From Heliopora coerulea (Eukaryota > Cnidaria > Anthozoa > Scleralcyonacea > Helioporidae), in assembly GCA_030142905.1 (NCBI GenBank), contig JASJOG010000085.1:496001-560000 (forward strand): a stretch of 64,000 bases of DNA, written 5' to 3'. The notes beneath the pieces were generated by a model. That model was given only the letters and a program-made list of their open reading frames with translations. It had not been told where the DNA came from and made no database searches. Below are positions 22,601 through 37,600 of this stretch, in pieces (the first letter of the stretch is position 1; each line of letters starts with the position of its first letter). Both the position numbers and the translations under genes were made by a program.

Positions 22601-25600
22601 TCTTTCTTTCTTCTTTTTTCTTTCTTGCTTTAGTTCCCTCTTTGTTCCTCTCTTACTTTTTTCCCTTCTTTTCTATTTATGTTTATTCATTTATTCATTT
22701 TTCTTGCAGCTGCTATTCCTCCTTGCCCACCTCTTATCCTTTTTGCCATTCACCCTTCCTTTTTTACTTTGTTTCCTTCACTCACTCTTTCTTTCACCCT
22801 CCATCTCATCTCCATTTTTTCATTCTTCTCATCTTTCTCTCTCCCTTTTTTCCCTTCTTTCTTCTTACATGTACCTTGTTTTCTTCCTACCTTCATCAGT
22901 CCTTCCCCCTTCTCTCCTTCCCTCCTTTCCTACTTTCTTTCCTTCCTCCCTTCCTACCTCTCCTACCTTTCTTTCTTCCTTCTTTTCTCTTTCTCCTTAT
23001 TTCTTTCTTCCTTCTATTCTTTCTTACTTCCTTTCTTCCTCCCTTCCTCCTTTTCTTCTTTCATTCCTTCATTTCCTCTCTCATTCATTTTCATCCCCTT
23101 GGCTCATTATAAATCTGTCGTTATGTACGTTATGTTTTATCAAATTGCTCTAGAAACCCACTCGTTTCGTCTGCCACCATGGAAAGGCGAATGGAGGGAC
23201 GAAAAATGATCAAAATTTCATCAATACAATCAAAAATCCGAAACAATGATGTGGAGGGAGACTGGGTAACTATCGGCGTGTTGGTCCAAAAACTTCCACC
23301 CAAAACGTCGGCTAAGGTACGCTTTTCTTAACCAATTCCCTTACGGAATACCGTAGTATTCAACCACCAATCTTCAATATCTTAGTCAACGATTTTCACG
23401 TAGCCTTGTTATGATTAGCCTATCTAGCGCAGAGAACCTCCTATCATACTGTCGTCGGCAAACTGTTTTACAGGCATACATTTTTATACAAAATATTTTT
23501 CTCTGCCTTTTTCTTCAGCTGCAATTCCGGTTGGAAAAAATTTTTTACAATAAATCTTCCTTTAGTAATGTTAGCGATCCCGTAAAAACGTTGAAGATTT
23601 CTTTTTAAGCGAATATAAGAGTATACATTTGGCAAGCCAGTTTAACAACTCACGCACTAATGATGTTGCTTCGCAGTAAACAACACCAGTTATTTTTTTG
23701 GCTAAAATATTGTGAGTATCCTTATCTGGGACATTCCCAGTCCAGAAAGTGAGGGTGTCCGGACACCCGGTGTTGCCAGAGCCCCTGTTTCTTATAAAGC
23801 TAACTCGATACATACGGAAATCTTCGACCACTTATTCTTTGCAGTGTCAATACGTTGTCAGTCAATAAGTCTTCATTATCGTGATGCGCAGTAGCTACCA
23901 GCATTTTTTCTTCTATTCGTACAAAGGGCAATCAGTACAGTATTTGGAAGCTATCAGACCTGGCATTTCATCTTGGTAACTCAATAGTGTCGTTCTTTTT
24001 ATTTGGTGAAACACACAAAGAAAACTGGAAGACTTCTGAAGGAACTGTAGTCGCTCTACTCAATCCGTCCATCATGCCTTCAAGAGAGGTAAGAATACAA
24101 TTAGATATTCTACAAAGATTTAAATGTAACAAATGCGTCAACTGTCTTCCATGCATTAAGGTTTGCTAGGACGTAAACAAGTTGAGACTAAGATGATCGA
24201 AGAACGTTCGTCAAGCTCTAACCTCAGAAAAACGATTTCTGGGCCCAAGACGGGGATCGAACCCGCAACCTTCTGATGACCGGTCAGACGATCTAACCAT
24301 TGAGCTACCGTGACTCAGATGGCGAGCTAAGATGCAAGTTCGACATAGCTGATGTCTAGGCGGCAACCATGATATGTTGATTATGATATTAAGTTGATAT
24401 GTGTTGTAGATGTGGGAACTTGGAGATATCTTGCATGATCGAGGTTAGGGCTTGACAAACGTTCATTGATCATCTGATATGTCCAACAACTATTAGCAAT
24501 GAAACTTCTATTGCAGCAAAACTGTGTATACTATCATTATTTATCTTTACCATCAGAACTTCCTTTTTTCCTGTTAGAAACAATCCAAGGACATTGCCCT
24601 CACAGTTGACAACCCCAAAAAAGTGATGATGATGGGTGTGTCCCAGGATTTCGGCCGATGTCAAGGAACCAGAAAGGGTGATGGTACTAAATGTTCAAAT
24701 TTTATTAACAAGTAAGTCCCGCCAAATACGATGTTATTCAGAAATGTAAGGTGGGTGGTTAAATATAGGCTGTAAAATGGCTGTAAACTTTAAAACTTGT
24801 TCTTTTCATTGAAGAAGTATTCATTTAGCAATAATAAAACTCGTGCCCTCTTCAGTGCAAATGATAATAGGTTATTTACAAGCGATATTTATATGCGACC
24901 TGATAAACATTACAAGTGTATGACTCATCTAATATAAATTCTCACACATGTGTGTCAGAATGACACACATGTGTGCCGAAACATGTATGCAGTAAATAAA
25001 TTTGTCGTTTACTTGAAGTCTTTATTAGCACTTGTGCTTCTACGATCTTATGGAAATAATAAAACTGTAGTAAAAATTACAGTACATGTATGAAAACAAA
25101 AGTTACAGTATACCCGTGCTACTTGCCAAACCATGCAGCTTTCATGCATTAAAATTATTTCCATAAAAAGTCTTAAGAAACCTATCAAAATCAGAATTGT
25201 TTACTTCTAGTGCATTTGGGGATTTCTGTGAATATCACGTCAGAAAGGAGTATAGCAAGATGCGTTCAAAACGAATGGAGTGCCAACAGGGGTGCGTTGA
25301 TAACAAATTTTTATTCATGATATGATGACGCGAATGTACCAGCTAGGCGCATACTCTCAAATTTGGGATGAAGTTTGTAGGTCAATAGTTTTCTTTTCTG
25401 GTTGGTGGGTTAGCGTGCCAAAGGTTGTAGGTTGACTGTTTTGTTGCTCAGTCGAAACGTTTTGGACTAGAGAGTCGCCTTGTTCAGAAGATGAAGTGTT
25501 GGACTAGAGCGTCATTGGTTGTGGGTTAGATGACCTTATACTTCAGTAGGTGGTGTGTTGAACTATAGTGGCAAAGGTTATAAGTTGGGTGGTCTTTTTG

Positions 25601-28600
25601 TTCAATTGGTGGAAAGCTGGAACTGGAGTAAAGACCATATATGAGTCGGATGTTTTAGTAATTCGGTCGGTGGAGCTTGAACTAGAGTATCATATGTTTT
25701 GGATGAGATCGTCTTGTAACTCAGTTGCTGCACATGAAGTGTTGTACCGAAGTATCAAAGGTTGTGGATTTGATGATCTGGTAGCTCATTTGATGGAATA
25801 TTGTACTAACATACTAAAAGTTGTGTGTCGGATGGTTTGTTACTCAGTTGCCGAAAGATCGGATCAAATTATCAAAGGTTTTAGGTTCGATGGTCTTGTA
25901 GCCCAGATGGTTGAGTGTTGGACTAAAATATTAAAGATAGCTGGTGGAACAGTCTTGAGGGTCATTCGGTTAAAGGTATTGTGGGTTGAATGGTCTTCTG
26001 CCTCAGAGTCAATAGAGTGTTGGCGTCGAGTATCAAAGCTTGTGATCACGCTGAAATTCTCTTGTTAGAGTGTTGGACAGGAAGATCGGAGGATGTGTTA
26101 GATGGTCTTGTGGCTCAGTTGGTTTGTAAAGTGTTAGACTTGAGCAGCAACGTTAGTGGACTGGATGTGCTCTGTAGCTCAATTGCCAGATCATCAGGTC
26201 AGGGTACTAAAGGGTGCGGATTGGTTGATCTTTTGCCTCAGTTGATTGATTGTTGTACGAAAATGTCCAAGGTTATGAGCTAGATTGTCTCGTAGCCAAT
26301 TTAGTAAAGTTATTATAAAGTAGATCACCATATGCTGTGAGCTGGATAATCCAGCTGTAATGCAATTGTCAGAATTTCGTATGGGATTAATGCACCAAAG
26401 TTTTAAACTTGTATGATCTTGTAGCCCAGTTGGTTGAACATGGCCTTCTATGTGAAAACGGTGGACAATTTTCTGCTGAGATGTAGATAAGATTTAATTT
26501 TTTTTGACAGGTATGGAGCACCTTCGAAGCCTTCTGGGAGCAAGCTCAGGAAGAAAGTGGCTTCGGAAAGTTTCTTTTACCAGGGTAAGACAGTGTCGTC
26601 CCACACTCCTCCACCACGAAAAGACAAAGTTACTTTGAAGAGTCTCGCATCAAATGCTAGCGCGGAACATCTAAGCTCATGGAAAGGAAAACAAGCGGGG
26701 AAAGCGAAATTGAATGGAGGTAAGTTGGTGGAGTCATTCATAAGAAGAAGACCTGGACGGGGGCACTAAGACCTGACTGGTCAATCGTGGCTTCAATATG
26801 CCATTCCGTGAAAGGGGAAGGAAACGTGTCCATAAACTGAAATTTCGAATGAAAGCCCTTAACACGGACTATAAATGTTTGAAAAAATATCCTGGTAAAC
26901 TTCAAAAGGTTTCTAAACTTGTGTTTTCCGCTCGTCTAACCTTGACAAACTTAAATTTGTTGCTTTAAAACAAGGTAACGATTTCTGAATTTTGTCGCAG
27001 TAACATGAAAAGACAAAATGCAGTTGCCGATGAAATGTCCCATACTAAGATGTTATCCGGAATTTATTAACCTTATCGATGTTCTTGATGCCGATGTTAC
27101 TTAAAATATACAGTTGACATGAAAGTCACGTGAAGGGTGTACGAAGTTTGGGTGGTTGATGGGAGACTTCATGATAGTGGTTTGACACGGGAATAAACAG
27201 CAAATGCTTAACGTCCTAAAATGGAACAACTATGCTTAAGCTTGCAAAATTGTGTTCAGGTACAATACTGAATGGGTTCGACGGTGCTGTATGCTTGAGA
27301 GCTTTTACTTTTAATATTCAATGACGTTTTTACGTTAAGCGTTGGAAGTCATGGAAGCGTGTTCTTGTTATTTAGGTGAACCTTTTGGAGATAAAGACGG
27401 ACCTTCTGAAGATTTGTAAGTTTACTTGTATTATTCTTAAAGATGATTAGGGGTGCTGTTTACTAGGTACACAGAGTAAGGTATAAATTGATGGAATGCC
27501 TTGGTAAATTCATGCTGACGGACCAACAGACAAGCTGGATAGATAGGTGAGGAAAATGGAAGGTAGATACAGTAAAAACCTAGCTAAGATGGTATGTGGA
27601 TGAGTTGGTAGTTAGGCAGTTTAAGAGGCAGGAAGACAGGTTCAGTAAGTAGGTAGCTCGGTTGGTTGGTAGCTAGGTAGGTAAGTTGGATAATAAGTAG
27701 GTAGATTGGCAAGTAGGAAGGTAGGAAAATAGATAGGTAGGAAAATAGGTAGGTAGGCACGTAGGTAGGCAGGCAGGTAGGCAAGCAGGCAGGCAGGCAG
27801 GCAGGCAGGCAGGTAGTTCGGTAGATAGGTAGGTAGGTAGGGAGGTAGGGAGGTTGGTAGGTAGGTAGATTGACAGACCAACAGATGGACACGAAGACCG
27901 ACAAAGATACTTCCAGAAAAGGCAGCCAAGTGAAATTAGCAGAAACGGATAAGACTTACACAAGCGTAAATTTTAATTTTTATTTCAACCTTTAGTCTTA
28001 ATTTGCTGAAAATTCCTACGGTGGGATCGAGAAATCTTAAGCGACAATTACAAAAGGAGGAAAACAAAGGTAAGAGACCGTGGTTGTCTTTCCTTGCAAC
28101 AGATCAGCACCATTCTCAGTCATCCAAAGTCCAATGACTTTTACCAGGGAATCTAAAATATATTACGTACGTCATAAAGTTTTAAGTGATAATATATGCC
28201 TAAAGCGCCCTGGGACTTTGGAACTCATTTTTGAACAAGTGCTCATGCCAGTGCGTATATCCTTCATGCTTCAGACGTGACAGACGCCCGCCAACTTGTA
28301 TCAGCTTCAGAGTTCCTCAAGACCAACAAAGAAAAGGAACAAAACAGACAGGTGTTCTGTTGTTCACCTACCGCGCCCTTCACTCGAACATCGGCAGAAA
28401 CGTCGTTCTCTAAAGATACGTCGGATTCGCTTGGTAAAATTCCAGTTTTGGGTCGTGGTTTAAACTGCGATGATGATTTAATTTTCGATGAAAACGTTCC
28501 AGAAAATGTGGCCGGGAATAGGTCAACGTACGTCGATAAGGGCAAGGTAATTCCATGTGGAGCGTCTATTGGTTTGAAGCGATGGTAATGATCACAATCA

Positions 28601-31600
28601 GTGATATGGAGCTAAATTGATAAGGAGGAGGCTGCCTCTCACCCACTGCTATCTGTTCCCACGACTGAATTTTCCGCAGCTGAGGGTGGTGAACGGGGCT
28701 CCCCTAAGGAATGAATGACGTTAGAACCAATGACAATTACCAAAGCTGATAAGAGAAACTGTTGATACTCGGTAAAGCAACGAGGAGAGAAGCTATTCGT
28801 ATTGTAGAATGGCTTTAAGTAGTATTTTTTTAACTGTGATCCTTGATAATGGCTAATGCCTACACAAGAGTTTCTTATCTACTGATGGTTGGACAGACAA
28901 GTTTATTCAGAATTTTGCTTCCCGTAAAGGGCTTTACCTAACTTTCGCCGTATTTTTACAGTTACACTTTCTTTTCATGGTCAGTTTTATTCATTCTTTT
29001 CCGCATTTATTTTGTGGATACGAGAAGAGATAACACCGCATCTCCATAGCTCCCAAAACAGAGTTAGCGACTGGGGGTGTTAAATCCAATCAACACAGTA
29101 CCAGCCGTGCTACGCACAATTTTTCATGCAAATTTTAACCATTTTATGAGTAACTGTCTTTGTGTTCGCTGACTGAGTTTTACTGGTCGTCATCGCATCC
29201 CTATTTCCTTCATTTTTAAAGAATTTTAACTTGTATATGTTTGGTTGAAACCTATCAACCCGAACGATGACCCCATGAATCTAGAAATTTTCTAAATTTT
29301 CCTTTGCAGAGACGTGCTCTTGCTCTCGTTCGTGAGATGGGACCATTTTCTCCTAATAACCCAAACGATATCCAAGCAAAGAAACCTCCAAGACGTCAAA
29401 ACGCTATAAAGACTAAATTAGAAAAAGGCCAATCCACAGGTGAGTCACTTTTACAAATAAATGTTATTAACTTGCGTCTGTGTATTCAAATGTGCACTCG
29501 ACTCGCTTTCATATTTTGAAACTGTACTTCTTTGTTTTCGTGAATCGATTCCAAGACCGAGACTACAAGTGTGAGTTCTTGCCGGACAATTTAGCTCTAA
29601 TCGAGTTCGTTCAGTTGCTGTTCTAAGTTTGTTTGTTACTAACTGGTTACCAGCCTTCACAACTTCGAATTAATTCAGGGACAAAAACCCTTTTTTATGT
29701 TATAAAGGGATTCCCACTCAATGTTTAAAAGCGGCTCAAATTTTCCCAGTTACATTGTAATGCCAACAAACTGGATTGAAACGTCATGTTATAACAGCCT
29801 TTTCATATTGTTCATAATAATAATATTCTTTATAAACCAGGGCGAGGTATTAACATCGTTGGTAAAGCATAGAGACCGTCAGTCATTAGCATCTTTTACA
29901 TCAAAAGGGTGTAACGTTGCTTAACTGTCTCAGCTCATGACTCGCCTGCGATTGAATAGTTATATTTCCGGAGAAATAAACGGTTTAAGTTAGCAATCAA
30001 AATAACACGCTTTTAAATGTCTGTTACGCTAATTTAAATGCTTATCACACTGTTTTGAACGGCTTTCAGACAATTTGAAGTGGTAATGCGCTTTTCATAG
30101 CTAATTATTTTAAGTTGATTGTCTTAGCTAGTGTAGACTTGAAAAAGATTGATAGTGGTAATAGTCCTCGAATGGTAGGCGGTCAACGTCGACAGGCACG
30201 TAATGACACTCCTGGGTTCAAACCATTTTCATGGAGGGCTTAATACTTCCGCTGGAAGGAGGAAATAGTGAATTGGGGGTATGTCATCTGATAGGTAATA
30301 ACTAAATATTTACACAAACGGCAAGAAAATTGTTCTTGGTGATCTACAGGATCATTTTGTCAGAGAAAGAAATATTTCATCTGTGTTCAAACAATGAACC
30401 AGCAAAATCATTTATCTGCCTCAACTCATAAGGTATCGAATTTTAAAGCTTTGCGCGACTGTTAGAATGTTTGTATTTCTTCGATTTCATAATCGTTTCG
30501 CGGATTATCGTATGTTGTATCATGTGCGTGAGCTGAAAGGGGAAAGATCGCGAGGACTTGAGGTGGCGTTAAAATTCGCCAGGAGTCGCGCACGGCGCAC
30601 CAGGAAAATCATTCTCACTTTGGTAAGGTTGTGGACAAAAATCCATTTTAACTGAACTTAAAGTACAAGCAATTGGGTTTTCAAACTGCAGGCACAAATC
30701 CAGCCAACTCTTTTCGTGATTTTAAATGACAGTATGGCAATTTATTTCGTCGCTTAAGCGTTTCGTTCCTGTTCGTTCAACTCCTTCACTTTCTTGCTTA
30801 CTTTTGCTTGACATGCGAACGTATGGATAGAATTTAAGGAATTATGCATTCACCAGAGGTGGAATTACATCCGACCCTTTTCTCAAGTTACGGTCTTTCG
30901 ACGGTCTGTTAAAGTAATAAAAATCCATTGTTTGGACAAGATCAATGAGTTAACTCGTGATCAGGAATTATCCGCACACCAGTAGTGAAATTACTTTCGA
31001 CCCTTTTCCTTTGAAGTCACGGTCTTTCGACAACTTGCTGAGGTTATAGATATCCATTGTTTGGATAAGATCAATGAGTTTGTTTCATGATCAGGAATAT
31101 ATTCAGGGTTCATTTACAATTGCGTGGTTGCTTCATTTATGCCGTTAGTAATCGGTTCAAGTGTAATTCTCTAAATGCATGTCTAACACTTCTCACATGG
31201 AAGCCGCGCCCTCTACCCAGAAATTTACACACCTTAGAAAGTCACATGAGGAAGTTCTTAATTATCTATTTGATGTTACGTGCGGAAACGTTTTGGTACC
31301 CTGGAGAAATGTAGCGTTTTTGTCCTAGGTGTCAGGCTTCTCCTCATTCAAGAGCACTGAACTAAACAGTTAAGTTCGGCTTTAAATTTAACTTTAGAAC
31401 AGTTAAATTTAGCTACTCATCATCCTCTGACGAAGACCTTAGCTCGAAACGTTAGAATTCTTTGCGATCAATCACGGCAGTTACCAACCTTCATCTTTTT
31501 GTACCTTACTTGACATTATCTACGCAGTGTCCTATTTATATATTTGAATTCCCGTTGTGCAGTTATTCTTTACACGATCTATGTCAGAGTTCATTCATGA

Positions 31601-34600
31601 GTTATCCTGTGCTTTTACATGTAAATGGTCTTGATATATCCTTTTGTCTTTGTCTGCTCGTTTGCTTTTTGTGATGTCGTTTTCATTTTGGCCTCGTAAA
31701 TATTTCAACCCATAATAGCAACGCCGTCCCGTGCTGTGAATATGTTGTTCTAAGAGGCCACGACTTCCGTTCAATCAACATCCGGCCTTTTCGTAACTTC
31801 GTCTGCAAGGAAAGCCCGTCATTAAAAATGTAGCTGTCTCGTGACTCGTTGGGGGTTTCCCCCCAGAAACTAAATTCTGGGAAGTTTCAACTTCACCATG
31901 TGATGATGTCATCCAGTTTATAAAAGGATCACATGCAGCTAGGTTTGTAATTGAGTTGTGGTTTGGAAAGACTGTAAATCGTGTATTCTCACAGTAAACA
32001 TGGATCTGGTAGACAACATAACTAGTGAGAACGAAGAATCGTTCTACGACGAAAATCCGTCAGAATTGTCTAAGAATCTGTCAAGAGGTCTTCTAGAGGA
32101 GGCTTCGCTGTCTTTACGTCCGTTGGCAAAAGTAGAAGAGATAAAACAAAAACTTGGGAAGGATTTAAGCGAGCTGAACATCAACGAGACAGATTTGATT
32201 GACTTCAAGCTTGATACGATGGAAGTTCTGTTACATCTTAATAAAGATATACCCGTTGATGACTTCCTGAAGCAAACTTTTAGAGGTTGCCTCGACGCGA
32301 TGCTGTGCTTGGAAGTTGTTCAGAGAACGTCAACCGACAAGGAGCTCACCTCACTGACACTCAGACTGGTGTGGTACTTTCAACAGGCACTGCAGGTGTT
32401 GGCTCACGTCTTGGAAGTGCAAGGTTGGTCGGTTCCCGATGCAAAATTGGAAAGACGAAAGTTCCAGGAAATCCTACAACAGCTTCTGCAACTGACTGAT
32501 GAATACCTCAAGGAAAAGCCGAACTATTCCCAACTAAAACGTCACGAAAAACTTATCAGAAATTTTCAGTTAATGAAGGAAGTAGCGCAGGCCATCGAGT
32601 GGTTACGCTACGTATTCGAGGAACTCAGGCACAATTTGGATGTCGTTTCTTGTGAGAACGAGTTTGTCCTCCACGATGAGGTGGAAGAGCATTGGTTTAC
32701 TTACGAAACCATTGTATAACACTCAGTTAACAGATCATCAAGTTTTTCCATTATTTGTTTGAATATATAACATATTTCTTTCTATATTTGCAAGTTAAAT
32801 AATATACACTTATCCTGGTCAGATTACGGATCGTATTAACCTGTAGGCTTACACACTAGGTCCCCAGCGGATTAAAACTTTGTGAAATATTTTAGTAACA
32901 GTGAATTGTTTGATTGAGATAAAAATATTAAAAAATTTCCTGGTGTGGTCTTTGAACCAGGTCTGTCGTGACTCTTCGTGAAAACTGAGAGACAACCCCT
33001 CAACAATTTGCCAAACTTCTCCGTCTGAGATTAGAATTACTAAGGCTCTTTACTCTGAACTGTTACTCAAAGTAACATGACGATGATCCTTTGACTTTGG
33101 TACTTCTACTGCTTATCTAACAACTTGCCTAACATTCTCGAGAATTTACTTTAAACAAACGTTGACGTTGATGGTTTGTTTTGGCTTATAGCTTCTCTTT
33201 AGTTTTGCTGAGTGACCCGAGCTATTTACCTCAACAGCAATTGATTTTGTTAGGAATATTAATCTTAATACGCACGCTCTCAAGCTGTTCTCTCAGAAAA
33301 ACTTTCTGAGTCTCTGACGGGAATCGAACCCGTAACCTTTTGATCGCCGGTGAGATGCTCTAACCATTGAGCTACAAAGACTGAGATGGTGAGCGAAGGC
33401 TAAATTTATGTACTGGTTCGTATAAATGGTAGACATATGTACTGCCAGTCTACAAGTCTCGATATGTCGTCTATTATTTTTTGTGCTAATCAATGATGTG
33501 ATTGTGGTAGCTTGGTAATTATATTCTTATACGAACCAGTACACAAATTTAACCTTTGCTCACCATCTGAGTCTTTGTAGCTCAATGGTTAGAGCGTCTC
33601 ACCGGCGATCAGAAGGTTACGGGTTCGATTCCCGTCAGGGACTCAGAAAGTTTTTCTGAGAGAACAGCTTGAGAGCGTGCGTATTAAGAATATAATTACC
33701 AAGTTACCACAATCACATCATTGATTAACACAAGGAATATTAATACCCAGCATAAAGTTTTTCATAGACCCATAATAATAGAGACATTAGTAAAAAGGAA
33801 CTATTAATTTTACTGAGGTTTCGTCGCTAGCCTTGGGACATCCATCGAGGATGGATTATTTACAAGTTATGTCGACTGATATGCTATTGACAACAACGCA
33901 CAGAAAGTGATCAGGTGTAAATGAAAGATTAATGCGTTAAATTTGACAATTAAACGATAAGGTTGTAAGATGAGTCAAAGGATAAGGTCGGAAGATACGA
34001 CTAACAGAAATCATGATATTATAGAGTAACGTTAAAGGAACAGATGTAATTTTAGCGTTGAGCGACGGATGAAGCTTGCTTATTAATATTAGTAGACTTC
34101 CTCCGTGGAGGTGAAATTGAGCAATTGATTCCCTATTAATTCATATCCACCATTACCTGATTTAGTGGAAAGAAAGGAAACTGATGAGATTCTTTGATTT
34201 CCGAGTAATTCTTGGCGTAAATCTTCTCGATATTGTTTATGTAAGCATGATAAATGAGGGAAAGTTCCTTTGATTGATGGCCTATGTTAAACTATTGAGA
34301 GGCTTACAAATGTCGCGATCCCTCGTGATTTATTTCCTGAAGTTTTGAATTGATTCAACTGCCATGCAGACGAATTGTCTGTTAGGGAGAACATAGATAC
34401 AGTTGTGAAAGCATAATTAATGAGAGAAAGTTCCTTCTGTTGACAACCAGAATTAACAAATGAATGAGTTAATTTTACAAATGAAGCGATCTCTTATGCA
34501 AAGAATTTCCTAAGGTACTAAACTGATTCAGCGATTGGAGTAGTTATCTCTTGGTAGAAAAGTCTTAACATGTACAACTTTGTGATTCCTGTTCTTATTT

Positions 34601-37600
34601 GTTTTATTCGAACTCATCAGCAATTCACAGGGAAAACACAAAGGAAATCAGTACTCAGGCGTTGCCAATTGCGTTGCAGGCCGGAATAAGCGGAAGGTTA
34701 CACATATGTCGAACTTCCACCTTAGCTCACCATCTGAGTCTTGGTAGCTCAATAGTTAGAACCTCTCACCGGTCATCAGAAGGTTGCGGGTTCGATCCCC
34801 TTCTGGGGCTCAGAAATTGTTTTCTGACAAAAGAGCTTGACGAACGTTCATCCATCATTCATCATTCTATTTACCAGCATTCTATATTTCCATCGTCGCT
34901 TTTTTTATCTCTATAACTGGGCTGTGGGATTACCCCACATACGTGTGCTTACGAAGCGATTTTCTTATTTGCGCAGTTGGTTACTGTGCATTGCAGAACC
35001 AGGGGGTTATGGACTTACGAACGTCGTGTACACAGTAATCATCTCATTCGACATTATAGTCATATCGTGGCTGCCTTATAGGCATGCAGCACACATGTTG
35101 AACCTGCGTCTTAGCTCGCCATCCGAGTCTCGGTAGCTCAATGGTCACAGCGTCTCATGGGTCAACAAAAAGTTACGGGTTTGATCCTCGTCTGGGGCTC
35201 AGAAATAATTTTTTGGGGATATGCGAGGTTGAAGATCGTCCACAGATCGTCTTTGATATCACGAAGCTCCTACATGTTCGTTGTGTACAATATTCATCAC
35301 AAATGAGCGAAAAACTAATAATTCGAACTAATTAAGGTATTATTAGTGGCGGTGATTTATCGACCAATACTCTTCTCATATTTTTTTATCAGTATTTGGT
35401 GCTTCGTGACAAAAAATAATGGGTGAAAGAACTCTAACGACGAAAAAACCGGCTAGGTCTCATATTAAAATAGCCAGTATGAGGAGCCCAACAAAGTGTC
35501 TTTCTTTGTTTGCTTCTTGCCACACAGAACAATACAGTGAAGAATCAATGAAAGTACAGTTGTTTGTTATTGGAAGAATAACTTTCCAGTCATCAACCTT
35601 GTCTTGAAGCATCTCATTACAGTTTAACTTATCTTTAGACAAACTAACTAGTAATCACATGCGGTTGATTATGGTAAGGCAATTGGTTAAAAAAAAAAAT
35701 GAGCGTTGATCTTTGTCATGGTTCGTCAATATGACCTGCATGCATATTAGATTGCCTCGTCGCATTTCTTGGCAAACACTTTTGTTAGAACAAACCACAA
35801 TTTCCACTGTAGCCGAAGCTTTGTCGTATTATGGCTGCTACGTTTATGTAACCGTGCTGCATTTGGAGAATCGTCCCATGGATTGCTGTTTAGTACTTGT
35901 AAAACAACGACCAAGCTACCTGGGGATATCTTCACGACATCCGGGAAGCTAAGTTGTCGTTCTTAGTTTACTTGTATGACCAAAACTTTACCAAGAACAA
36001 TTGAACCTCCGTTAAGTGACCACCCAAAATGTTAGGTGGTCGCTAACCGGAGGCAGTCACTTACGAGAGATCAGTCCATAGGATGCTGAAAGTCATGTCA
36101 GATAGCACTTATAATAGCTATACAGCCTTTTAAACTACTTACAAACGTGCTTTATGTCATATGAAAATATAAGACACACTGAATTTGATTTGCTTTATGC
36201 TATATTAACCTTCGGTCTCCTGGCATAGTAAGTTTCAACAGCCTTTTAATTCGCCGAGAAGCTTGACCAGACACGTGGGCAAGTTGCTTACAGTGTATTA
36301 CTATCCTTGCCTTGTGTGATCGCTGATGCGATGTTGAAAATAATTGGCATAACAGTAGTGCAATGGTCGTGTATAGGAAGTGGCCACAGTCTTTTTTTAT
36401 AAATTTTAGTGATTCGATTTTTAGTGTCGATTTTAGTGATTCGATCTCGAGGATTTCAATACCAGGAACCGGTGATCAGTTTAGAGAGGTGTTCATACAG
36501 GAAGGCTTGATTGTAGATGACGTTATTGCTAAATTACCATAACAATGGCATTTCGAAAAATAGCGAAACTTGGGTGTGGATCTTATTCTTGCTACAAATA
36601 TGACATGCCGTCACGTCCTTTGAATGTTCTTATGCTAATGAGAAAGACAACATAAAAAGGCCGCATCTTGCAGTTTGGAATTATTCAATTTGAGCTGTTG
36701 AACTATTCTGGTACAGTTTGGCTGTTTGTGTCATGGAAGAGTCTACGATCTGCCCCGTTGACTACGACGAATCATTTTACGCTGAAGACGAGTTGAAACC
36801 GGACAAATATCGACTTGTAGAAATATCAAAATCGGTAGAGCAGTTGATGAGCCCAATCTACAACATCAAGCAAAAGATAGAAGATGATTTACGAGATTTG
36901 ACGATCAAAGCGGATGACTTCATCGATTTTAAGCTCGACACGATGAAGATCTTGTCAAGGCTGACGGAAAAACTACCCATTCATAAATTTCTGAAAGGAA
37001 GCTATACCGGTTTCTTCATCGCGATGCTTCATTCAGAGGTCATCCTACAGACTACGAAGAACTTAGAAGAGCAAAAAATGGTAAAAGAGATACTAAGAAA
37101 CTTTACAAACGTGCTTCTGGTCATCGCAAATGCATTAAAGATGCAAGGTTGGTCTGTTCCAGATTCGAAGCTTGAAAGACAACACTTCCCGAACTTGAAG
37201 AAAACGTTGGTGTCTCTTGGCGAGGAATATATCAAGGAAAATCCAAATTCTGCACTGCTAAGAACACACAAACAAATAATAGTCAACTTTCAGATAATTA
37301 AGGAAATGGAAACTTCAATCAGAAGGCTACGCCAATTGATTGAAAAACTGAGAGAAAACAGTTATGTCAACACGGTGACGAGAGAAGGAGAAAATGTGTT
37401 TCATTCTGAGATGATGGAGACGGCCACGGTCTGGGGAATGTTTTGGGATTTGGAAAACAATTAAATGGTCGTCTTATGATTCACTGGCTTCGCGTTTACT
37501 TTCATACTTACAAACTCTGCATGTACGCCAGAAACTGTTTTAGGAAGAGCTTCCTGGTGAACTTCCAGACAGTTCTTGTGAAATCGACCTGCGAACCATT

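Larger units (their letters stand above)
33244..33730. repeat. Inverted pair of 256-bp tRNA-like monomers
   Basis: One monomer on the - strand (tRNA-like part 33309-33381) and one on the + strand (33571-33643) face each other with shared flanks. The same monomers form a direct tandem at 7.7-8.3 kb. Confidence 0.8.

Noticed and set aside
22642..23209. Three overlapping long open frames
   Set aside because: They are products of a pure pyrimidine tract (S/F/L/P only) within MCM10 intron 5.
24943..24975. CRISPR-type or regulatory palindrome
   Set aside because: Isolated CA/TG-rich inverted repeat in a eukaryotic intron; no array.
25568..26283. Open frames of 97-166 codons
   Set aside because: They run through the tRNA-like repeat array and share no domain; composition follows the repeat.
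27584..27963. Minus-strand frames rich in Y, L, P and T
   Set aside because: Simple GTAG/GCAG repeat read in reverse.
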